NCBI GenBank assembly: GCA_937902695.1
Contig: CALFNI010000349.1
Coordinates: 1 to 6,482, forward strand
Length of the DNA: 6,482 nucleotides
DNA from: an uncultured Rhodanobacteraceae bacterium
Lineage (GTDB): Bacteria > Pseudomonadota > Gammaproteobacteria > Xanthomonadales > Rhodanobacteraceae
Reading direction: 5' to 3'
Shown: positions 1 through 5,300 of the stretch, in pieces
How positions within the stretch are numbered: position 1 is the stretch's first letter
Layout of the letters: every line of letters begins with the position of its first letter
The notes under the pieces: model-generated
Databases searched by the model: none
What the model saw: only the letters and a program-made list of their open reading frames with translations
What the model was told of the DNA's origin: nothing
Program-made: the position numbers and the translations under genes

Positions 1-700
1 TCCGCTGCCGATAGGTTTCCAGATCCGACCGGTAGCACGTGCACGCAGCGGCCTCCAGTCGATCATGATCGACGATCGTTACATTACCGCGCCGATAACG
101 GATCAATCCGCGCGCCTGGAGGGCGCCTGCCGCTGCGGTGACGCCGACGCGCCGGACGCCGAGCATGAAGGCGAGGAATTCCTGCGTGACGTAAAACGTA
201 TCGGAGTGCGCCCGGTCTGCCGTCATCAGCAGCCAGCGCGCAAGCCGTTTCTCGACGACATGGAAGCGCGCGCAGACTGCCGTCCGGGCGAGCTGGCGCA
301 GGTGCACGTATACATACCGGTTCACGAGATCGCGCAGCGCCGGCGTGTCCCGGAGGCTACGGCGAAAGGTCGAGCCCGGCATCTGCCACGCCGCTCCCGC
401 GCCTTGCGTCAACGTGCGCAGCGGGGCGAGATCGCTGCCGAGGGCGAGGCCATACCCGCACAGGCCTTCATCGCCGATCATGCCGACCTCCAGCGTCGAC
501 TTTTCATCGACGGTCGCGAGCACGGAAATGAAGCTGTCGGTCGGAAAATAGACGTGGCGGATCCGCTCGCCTTCCTCATGCACGACGGTGCCGAGCACGA
601 GCTCGACTCGCGTGCAGCCGGCGAGAACGCTCTCCCGCTCGGCCGCCGGAAGCGCGGCAAGCAGCCGATTGGTTCGCACAACGCGCGGCCTGGATCGCAT
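1..700 (-). CDS. Crp/Fnr-family transcriptional regulator (3' end cut by window edge)
   Basis: This is a DNA-binding regulator with an N-terminal cyclic-nucleotide-binding-type beta-barrel (about residues 10-110, including HVYFPTDSFISVL at 49-61), a dimerisation helix (about 125-160) and a C-terminal winged helix-turn-helix (about 171-210, with MLGVRRVGVTAAAGALQ as turn and recognition helix). 233 codons are visible without a stop. The complete paralogue at 1387-2106 has 239, so only a few residues should be missing. The ATG at 700 is chosen because the N-terminus then aligns with the paralogue (NRLLAALP against NHLLRALP); the ribosome-binding site is weak (GGGA about 13 bases upstream). There is no N-terminal cysteine cluster as in FNR, so iron-sulfur oxygen sensing is not expected. 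The phosphate-binding cassette of cAMP-binding CRP is poorly kept, so the ligand is unknown. The residue equivalent to CRP Glu181 is Val185. A dyad motif lies 121 bp upstream. Confidence 0.9.
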   Translation of the reverse strand, partial: MRSRPRVVRTNRLLAALPAAERESVLAGCTRVELVLGTVVHEEGERIRHVYFPTDSFISVLATVDEKSTLEVGMIGDEGLCGYGLALGSDLAPLRTLTQGAGAAWQMPGSTFRRSLRDTPALRDLVNRYVYVHLRQLARTAVCARFHVVEKRLARWLLMTADRAHSDTFYVTQEFLAFMLGVRRVGVTAAAGALQARGLIRYRRGNVTIVDHDRLEAAACTCYRSDLETYRQR

Positions 701-820
701 CAATGACGTTTTTCCCGTGCATGCAGGGTGGGATCGATCGCTCCGATCCGCCGGGATCACCGAAAATGCACTTCGGATGGCGGGGCAAGCGCGAGCCTGC
801 ACGCGCGGGCGTACAGGGTC

Positions 821-836
821 TGTCCGGCAACGTACA
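821..836. promoter_or_regulatory. Dyad operator-like site upstream of the first Crp/Fnr gene
   Basis: The sequence is TGTCCG-GCAA-CGTACA, an imperfect inverted repeat of two 6-bp arms around a 4-bp spacer. The same pattern occurs twice between the second regulator and the desaturase. It lies 121 bp upstream of the regulator start at 700. The symmetry fits a dimeric Crp/Fnr-type protein, but binding is inferred. An extra half-site, CGTACA, occurs at 810-815, exactly 21 bp from the CGTACA arm of this site. Confidence 0.55.
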
Positions 837-853
837 TAGGGTGCGACCGACCC

Positions 854-878
854 CGCGGACGGCATGCCTGGGTCCGCG
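854..878. repeat. Inverted repeat, 7-bp arms
   Basis: CGCGGAC at 854-860 is repeated in inverted form as GTCCGCG at 872-878. The 11-base loop contains the perfect palindrome GGCATGCC (861-868). No T-run follows on either strand, so a simple intrinsic terminator is unlikely. It lies just upstream of the dyad site relative to the first regulator. In DNA this GC-rich a 7-bp repeat may be chance. Confidence 0.3.
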
Positions 879-1036
879 CCGCCCTACGTATGCCAGCGAA
901 CGGACTGCTCTACAGCGCTCCCGTAGGCTGAGCTTCGCGTCGCGATCCAAGGCCGGCGATCGAACCGGCCGGCAGAATCTTGCTGCAGAGCGGATTCGTC
1001 CTGGCGCGATCCACGCTCCCCAACACAGGCACCCGC

Positions 1037-1312
1037 ATGCGCAAACCTGGTTACCGCGCGAACGCCGTCGCTTCGCTTCGCGACGAGCCCCGCTCGAGCG
1101 CACGTCGCATACTCGAGGCCTGCGTGCCGTCGAGCATGAGCTTCTGGATCGACGATCGGTCGATCATTCACGCCGATCTGCCGGACAACCTTCCGTCGAT
1201 GGCAGAGACGCTGATCGTGGGCACCTATGGCATCGGCACCCCCATCGCGGATATCGAGGACGACCTGCGCGCGGAGCGGAGCGAACGAGCGAGGTCGTGG
1301 ATCGCGGACTAG
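1037..1312 (+). CDS. Small hypothetical protein, uncertain
   Basis: This is a 91-residue reading frame from ATG 1037 to TAG 1312. It lies on the strand opposite to both flanking regulator genes and its stop is 74 bp from the convergent end of the second regulator. I recognise no family. It is listed because its codons look coding: from residue 34 on, about 85% of third positions are G or C while second positions are mixed, and the C-terminal half (for example AETLIVGTYGIGTPIADIED) has ordinary protein composition. The start is unclear. ATG 1136 gives a 58-residue product, TTG 980 gives 110 residues, and none has a good ribosome-binding site. It could be a genuine small protein, a decayed remnant, or a chance open frame in GC-rich DNA. 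Confidence 0.35.
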   Translation: MRKPGYRANAVASLRDEPRSSARRILEACVPSSMSFWIDDRSIIHADLPDNLPSMAETLIVGTYGIGTPIADIEDDLRAERSERARSWIAD

Positions 1313-1386
1313 CTCGATCGAAAGCGCAAGCACGAACCGCCCGGAATGCGCCGCCTTCGCCGATCGTCGCAGCTGTCGAGCGGCCG

Positions 1387-2106
1387 TCAGGTGGCCACGA
1401 CGTCGGGCAGCAGCCGATCGAACTCCTTCTTCACGACCTGATAGCACTCGCAGGCACGCACTTCGAGCCGCGGCCGATCGAGCACGGTGATGTTGCCGCG
1501 GCTGTACTTGATGAGCCCGTCGAGCTGCAGCTTGCCCGCAGCCTCGGTGACGCCCTCGCGGCGCACGCCGAGCATGTTGGCGATGAGCTCCTGCGTCATG
1601 GTCAGCTTGTTGGACGGCAGGCGATCGAGGCTCAGCAGCAGCCAGCGGCAGAGTTGCTGATCGACCGCATGATGCCTGTTGCAGACGGCCGTCTGCGCCA
1701 TCTGTGTCAGGAGGGCCTGCGTGTACCGCAACAACAGACCCTGCAGCGCGGCCGCACGATGGAACTCTTCCTTGAGGAGCTGGCCTTTCAAGCGGTACGC
1801 GTGACCGGCGCTCTGCACCACGGCGCGGCTTGGCGTCGTCTCCCCGCCCATGAACAGTGCAACGCCGACCATGCCTTCGTTGCCGACCACTGCGATCTCC
1901 GCCGATGCGCCGTCTTCCATCACGTACAGCAGCGACACGATCGAGTTCGTCGGGAAGTAGACGTAGCGCAGCCGGCTGCCGGATTCATAAAGGACACAGC
2001 CCAGCGGCATCGGCACCAGCTCGAGATGCGGCAGCAGCCGCGCGTATTCCATACCGGGAAGCGCGCGCAGAAGATGGTTGAGACGCGGGTCGTGCGGGAC
2101 CGTCAT
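1387..2106 (-). CDS. Crp/Fnr-family transcriptional regulator
   Basis: This is a complete 239-residue regulator. It has an N-terminal cNMP-binding-type beta-barrel (about 15-110, with YVYFPTNSIVSLL at 48-60 and VGNEGMVGVALFMGG at 74-88), a dimerisation helix (about 120-158) and a winged helix-turn-helix (about 169-208). The recognition helix VRREGVTEAAGKLQ (181-194) aligns without gaps to that of E. coli CRP and keeps Arg183 and Glu184, equivalent to CRP Arg180 and Glu181. There is no FNR-type cysteine cluster, and the cAMP phosphate-binding cassette is only partly recognisable (SRAVV at 93-97), so the signal is unknown. The frame stays open to 2226, but ATG 2106 is preferred because it has an AAGG ribosome-binding site 6 bases upstream and aligns with the paralogue. 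The gene diverges from the desaturase, and two dyad sites lie 104-148 bp upstream. Autoregulation is likely but inferred. Confidence 0.93.
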   Translation of the reverse strand: MTVPHDPRLNHLLRALPGMEYARLLPHLELVPMPLGCVLYESGSRLRYVYFPTNSIVSLLYVMEDGASAEIAVVGNEGMVGVALFMGGETTPSRAVVQSAGHAYRLKGQLLKEEFHRAAALQGLLLRYTQALLTQMAQTAVCNRHHAVDQQLCRWLLLSLDRLPSNKLTMTQELIANMLGVRREGVTEAAGKLQLDGLIKYSRGNITVLDRPRLEVRACECYQVVKKEFDRLLPDVVAT

Positions 2107-2209
2107 GGACAACCTTAACCCCCTTCGTCGCGCCGCGCTTCCCTGCTTCGCCGGCGGCTGGGCGAGACCGCAAAGCCTAGGCCATGCGCGGACAAAAAAC
2201 GAGCGCATA

Positions 2210-2225
2210 TGTTCGGCAGCGTACA
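2210..2225. promoter_or_regulatory. Dyad operator-like site A (regulator/desaturase divergent region)
   Basis: The sequence is TGTTCG-GCAG-CGTACA. With one more base on each side the arms ATGTTCG and CGTACAT match at 6 of 7 positions. The site is 104 bp upstream of the second Crp/Fnr start (2106) and 142 bp upstream of the desaturase start (2368). Of the copies seen, it is closest to perfect symmetry. Recognition by a Crp/Fnr-type dimer is inferred from size, symmetry and position. Confidence 0.6.
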
Positions 2226-2238
2226 TCTGAGCACTCTA

Positions 2239-2254
2239 TGTTCGCCAACGTACG
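2239..2254. promoter_or_regulatory. Dyad operator-like site B (regulator/desaturase divergent region)
   Basis: The sequence is TGTTCG-CCAA-CGTACG, in the same orientation as site A and 29 bp from it centre to centre. It lies 114 bp upstream of the desaturase start and 133 bp upstream of the regulator start, so the pair sits near the middle of the divergent region and could serve either promoter. The right arm departs from site A only in its last base. Confidence 0.55.
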
Positions 2255-2367
2255 GAAGCCCCAAGGTTTCTCGCGGCAAGCTGACCGCACGCGCGGAGAT
2301 CGGCGTCGAGTAGCGGGCGACTCCAACGACCGCGCCTGCGCTCCCCGTACCCATTTCGCGCCGGGCC

Positions 2368-3555
2368 ATGTTCGAATCCCTGTTGAACCATGCGTCGAAC
2401 GGATTGATCCCTACGGGTATCGTCGGCAAGCTCGTGTTCCTGCTGGTCATGACGCAGCTGACGATACTGTCCGTCACGTTGTACCTGCACCGCAGCCAGA
2501 GCCACCGCTCGGTCGACTTTCACCCTGCGCTGGCGCACGCCTTCCGGTTCTGGTGCTGGCTCACCACGGCGATGGTGACCCGCGAGTGGGTCGCGATCCA
2601 CCGCAAGCACCATGCGCATTGCGAGACGGAGCTGGATCCGCACAGTCCGCAGATGTTCGGCATCGGCAAGCTCCTCTTGAATGGCACCGAGCTTTACATG
2701 TCCGCGCGCGCCGATCCTGACCTGACCGCCCGGTTCGGACGCGGCACGCCGGATGACTGGATCGAACGGCATCTCTACACGCCCCATTGCAACTGGGGGC
2801 CGACGGTGCTCGCCGTACTCGAGATCGCATTGTTCGGCGTCGGCGGGATGGCGATCTGGGCCGTGCAGATGATATGGATTCCGTTCTGGGGTGCCGGCGT
2901 CGTCAACGGCCTCGGCCACTGGTGGGGCTACCGCAACTTCGAAACCCCGGATCGATCGACCAACCTCAGCCCGATCGCGATCTGGGTCGGCGGCGAAGAG
3001 CTCCACAACAACCACCATGCCTTCCCGAGCTCGGCGAAGTTCTCCGTGCGCCGTTTCGAGTTCGACCTCGGCTGGCTGGTGATCCGGATCCTGTCGAAAC
3101 TGCGGCTCGCCAGCGTCAAGCGCGTTGCCGGAACGGAGCTGCGATCGAAGGATGGAGTCCGCGTCGAGCGCCAGCCGCATCAGGCGAGCTTGTCCGACCG
3201 TGTCAGGGTCATGACCGGATTCTTCCGCGACGTCATGCTGCCGGCGCTGCGCGACGAATCACGCCAGAGCCGCGCCGGCATCCCGCCCATGCATCTGCGG
3301 CGCGCACTCGCCAACGGCGGCCGCTGGCTCGACGACGACGAGCGCGGACGGCTGAACGCCTGGATCGAGACGCGTCCTTACCTGCGCACGCTCTGCCGCT
3401 TCCGCGCCCAGCTCGCCGTGCTGATGGAACAGCGCGACGTCGATGCCGGTGCCCGCGGATTGTCGCAATGGATTCAGGCCGCGATGGCCAGCGACATCGG
3501 CCCGTTGAAGGCCTTCGCCCAGGCGCTGGCGGGGGAGTCGCCCGCCGCCACGTAG
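2368..3555 (+). CDS. desA: DesA-type membrane fatty-acid desaturase
   Basis: This 395-residue di-iron integral-membrane desaturase introduces a cis double bond into acyl chains. The family resembles Pseudomonas DesA, which acts at position 9 of phospholipid acyl chains in the inner membrane; related enzymes use acyl-CoA. All three histidine boxes are present: HRSQSH at 41-46, HRKHH at 78-82 and HNNHH at 213-217. There is a further His184 in GLGHWWGYRNFE. Hydrophobic segments lie at about 18-40, 55-75 and 145-182. Family hallmarks include DPHSP (90-94), DDWIERHLY (129-137) and VQMIWIPFWGAGVVNGLGH (166-184). The soluble C-terminal portion, about residues 255-395, lies outside the catalytic core. 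ATG 2368 fits the short N-terminus of the family, though the ribosome-binding site is poor. It is transcribed away from the second regulator; sites A and B lie 114-158 bp upstream. Family is near certain, exact substrate not. Confidence 0.95.
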   Translation: MFESLLNHASNGLIPTGIVGKLVFLLVMTQLTILSVTLYLHRSQSHRSVDFHPALAHAFRFWCWLTTAMVTREWVAIHRKHHAHCETELDPHSPQMFGIGKLLLNGTELYMSARADPDLTARFGRGTPDDWIERHLYTPHCNWGPTVLAVLEIALFGVGGMAIWAVQMIWIPFWGAGVVNGLGHWWGYRNFETPDRSTNLSPIAIWVGGEELHNNHHAFPSSAKFSVRRFEFDLGWLVIRILSKLRLASVKRVAGTELRSKDGVRVERQPHQASLSDRVRVMTGFFRDVMLPALRDESRQSRAGIPPMHLRRALANGGRWLDDDERGRLNAWIETRPYLRTLCRFRAQLAVLMEQRDVDAGARGLSQWIQAAMASDIGPLKAFAQALAGESPAAT

Positions 3556-3598
3556 GGTCCGCACGGCGAGTTGCCTCGGCTGTGGGCGTTGCTCGCGT

Positions 3599-4384
3599 CT
3601 AGTGCTCGTCCTTGCCGTGATCGTCTTTCTTCTCCGGCGCGCCGTGTTTTGCGGCCGGGTGGTGCGCCGCCTTGTGCTCGACACCGGTTTCGCGGCGCGG
3701 CGCGTTTTGCCCCGCCACCGCTCGCGGCGGCACGGCGCCGTGCTCCAGCGGATGCTGTCCGCCCGATCGTGTTTCGTTCGCGACGTCATGCCGCGGCGCC
3801 GCGGATCGCGACGGCTTGCCCTGATGAGCCGAATGCGTCGCGCCCGATGCGTGCTGGCTTGATGGCGCGACCGCGGAAGGCTCGTGCGCGCGATATGCAT
3901 CGACCGTCGTATTTCGCGAATGCGGATTCGTATCCTCGTGCATGTTGTCGTGCCGGGAACCATGCATGCCCGTCGGCGAATAGCGCGGCGTCATGCGGCT
4001 CCAGTGCTCGCGGTTGCGATACCACGAACGATTGCGGTAGTGGTCGTCCCAGTACGTGCCGAACACGAAGCTTACGACGGGAATGCCGATCTGCACGCCA
4101 TAGTCGGGCACCAGAACGCGCTGGCCGCGATACTCTTCCTGCAGAAAGTTTCCCGCCACCCAGCCGCGATCGTTTCCGGCTTCCACGTCGCACCAGGACC
4201 AGCCGTCGACGCAGCCCGCGATGGCGACTTCCGTACCCGCCGGCAGCATGACCACGCTCGGATAGCTCGTATCGGGACCCGCACGAAGATTCACGTTGCC
4301 GATCACGTAGCCGTCGGCGCCGAATGCCGGCTGGATCGCGAATAGCGAAAGGCCGAGCGCAGTGATGCAGATTGTGCGTTTCAT
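3599..4384 (-). CDS. Exported SH3-domain protein with histidine-rich tail
   Basis: The product has 261 residues. A signal peptide (positively charged start MKR, hydrophobic core at 5-18) probably ends near residues 22-23. It is followed by a bacterial SH3 domain (about 24-83) with the hallmarks VNLRAGPDTSYP (31-42), LPAGTEV (47-53) and GWSWCDV (61-67). Cys58 and Cys65 are the only mature cysteines and could form a disulfide. A conserved extension (SFVFGTYWDDHYRNRSWY, 105-122) follows, as in related proteobacterial exported SH3 proteins. Residues 140-261 form a low-complexity tail with 17 histidines among Pro, Ala, Ser and charged residues. The frame is open upstream to 4495, but ATG 4384 is chosen because it places the signal peptide at the N-terminus. 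Periplasmic location is inferred, with binding to cell wall or a protein partner possible and no enzymatic motif seen. The gene converges on the desaturase with a 43-bp gap. Confidence 0.9.
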   Translation of the reverse strand: MKRTICITALGLSLFAIQPAFGADGYVIGNVNLRAGPDTSYPSVVMLPAGTEVAIAGCVDGWSWCDVEAGNDRGWVAGNFLQEEYRGQRVLVPDYGVQIGIPVVSFVFGTYWDDHYRNRSWYRNREHWSRMTPRYSPTGMHGSRHDNMHEDTNPHSRNTTVDAYRAHEPSAVAPSSQHASGATHSAHQGKPSRSAAPRHDVANETRSGGQHPLEHGAVPPRAVAGQNAPRRETGVEHKAAHHPAAKHGAPEKKDDHGKDEH

Positions 4385-4762
4385 CGTCGTTGCCGTCCCA
4401 TGGATTCGAAGAAAACCTTGTATCGCGATCCCGTGAAAATCGCGGTGCGCTGGCGCGCATAGCACGTGGCGACCGCGCCACGGCGTCGACGGCATTTCGC
4501 GGCCCTGCGGGCGGCCTCAATGTTCGCTATCGCACCGATCCGGCCTCGCCGTGCGCGCACCCTGCGAGCTCGCAGTGCCGTGCTCCTCCGGCCGCATTCC
4601 CGCATCGGACAGAGCGATGAAGACCTCACGGATTACCCGCTCCGGACTGGCGCACGGCAGCCCGGGCGACTTTATCCCCGACTCTCGCCAATGCCCGCGC
4701 GCTGCGCCGCACGCGGGACCTGTCGTTCGACTACGACAGCTCATGGTCATCCGCCGGACAGC
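4385..4762. other. Divergent intergenic region
   Basis: This 378-bp stretch separates the SH3 gene (leftward) from the 149-residue gene (rightward) and should hold both promoters. Open frames exist on both strands, but they are arginine-rich and lack coding character. Visible structure includes an inverted repeat at 4424-4444 (CGCGAT, 9-base loop, ATCGCG) about 40 bp upstream of the SH3 start. There is also a half-preserved copy of the dyad motif at 4521-4536 and a perfect 7-bp inverted repeat at 4720-4739. No convincing -35/-10 pair was identified. Confidence 0.5.
4720..4739. repeat. Perfect inverted repeat upstream of the 149-residue gene
   Basis: CTGTCGT at 4720-4726 and ACGACAG at 4733-4739 are perfectly complementary around a 6-base loop. 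The repeat ends 23 bases before the ATG at 4763. It could be an operator or a hairpin in the leader RNA close to the translation start. No T-run follows, so it is not a typical terminator. A chance occurrence cannot be excluded. Confidence 0.35.
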
Positions 4763-5212
4763 ATGAAGGACTTCTTCGAAAAGCTCATCGACGCCGCGAA
4801 TGCGAAAAACGCGCTCAGGCGCGAAGACGAGCGGCGCGAGGCGGACGACCTTGCGCGGACCAAAGCCGACGCGCAACGGCTGGCCGACGCGTGCTATGAA
4901 AAGTGCCAGCCAATGTTCGACGCGGCGGTCGCCGCGATGCGCAACCGCGGCATCGCCGCTTCGTACGAGCGAAGAACGACCGGCGTGCTCGTCGTATTCG
5001 ATTCGCTGGAGACCGATGCGGCGCTGAAGCGTCGCGCCTCGTCGTTCGAATATGCGTATTTCCAGGGCAGCCTGCACGTCAGCGAGGTCGCCTGCGGAAG
5101 CGCCGCGGTTGCACGCACGTTGAGCTGCAGCGAGCTCGAGCCGGCATTCGTCGCCTGGATGACCGCGGCCATCGAAGCACGGGGCGCGCTTCCCGCGCGA
5201 GCTCGTTTCTGA
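4763..5212 (+). CDS. Hypothetical protein, 149 residues
   Basis: I do not recognise the family. Residues 1-47 are very rich in Lys, Arg, Glu, Asp and Ala (for example EDERREADDLARTKADAQR at 21-39) and probably form a long helix or coiled coil. Residues 66-107 look like a small beta-containing domain (SYERRTTGVLVVFDS, then FEYAYFQGSLHVSEVA). The C-terminus appears helical (ELEPAFVAWMTAAIEAR). No signal peptide, membrane segment or catalytic motif was seen; four cysteines (44, 48, 111, 122) form no clear metal site. The frame is open upstream to 4466, but that part is arginine-rich and unlike protein, so ATG 4763 is preferred despite a poor ribosome-binding site. It lies 88 bp before the glucan synthase on the same strand, so cotranscription is possible. 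Confidence 0.75.
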   Translation: MKDFFEKLIDAANAKNALRREDERREADDLARTKADAQRLADACYEKCQPMFDAAVAAMRNRGIAASYERRTTGVLVVFDSLETDAALKRRASSFEYAYFQGSLHVSEVACGSAAVARTLSCSELEPAFVAWMTAAIEARGALPARARF

Positions 5213-5300
5213 GCGAAGGGTGACCCGCTGCCGGCGATTCGAGCCAGGGATGCGCACGAGATGTTAGCCTCGAATCTCCGGTCCGTTTCGAAATTGCACG

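Larger units (their letters stand above)
701..1036. other. Non-coding stretch upstream of the first Crp/Fnr gene
   Basis: No convincing gene was found here. Open frames on both strands give arginine-, serine- or alanine-rich translations without recognisable protein character. The stretch holds the dyad site at 821-836, an extra half-site at 810-815 and the inverted repeat at 854-878. It also has a short inverted repeat at about 764-780 (CCGAA, 7-base loop, TTCGG). It presumably contains the promoter of the first regulator, but no clear -35/-10 pair could be assigned. Confidence 0.5.

Noticed and set aside
65..706. Plus-strand open frame of 213 codons at the left edge
   Set aside because: It is codon-aligned antisense to the first Crp/Fnr gene, which reads through the same region on the minus strand with full domain structure.
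703..2118. Long plus-strand open frame of 471 codons
   Set aside because: Most of it is codon-aligned antisense to the second Crp/Fnr gene, and its translation is rich in Arg, His, Ala and Gln with no family resemblance. High GC content makes stops rare in the opposite frame.
2175..2182. Palindrome GCCTAGGC in the regulator/desaturase intergenic region
   Set aside because: A single 8-bp palindrome not repeated elsewhere and with no link to the dyad motif.
2236..3180. Minus-strand open frame of 314 codons
   Set aside because: It is antisense to the desaturase, whose three histidine boxes establish the plus strand as coding.
3566..3596. Possible terminator hairpin between the convergent desaturase and SH3 genes
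   Set aside because: GCGAG and CTCGC can pair, with imperfect extension inward, but the stem has mismatches and no T-run follows on either strand. It is too weak to call.
4424..4444. Inverted repeat CGCGAT / ATCGCG upstream of the SH3 gene as an operator
   Set aside because: The arms are only 6 bp with a 9-base loop, and such CG-rich repeats are expected by chance. It is mentioned only as part of the intergenic description.
4551..4766. Short plus-strand frame overlapping the start of the 149-residue gene
   Set aside because: Only about two thirds of its third positions are G or C, below the real genes here, and no protein features were seen. It is kept only as a remark on the ATGA overlap.
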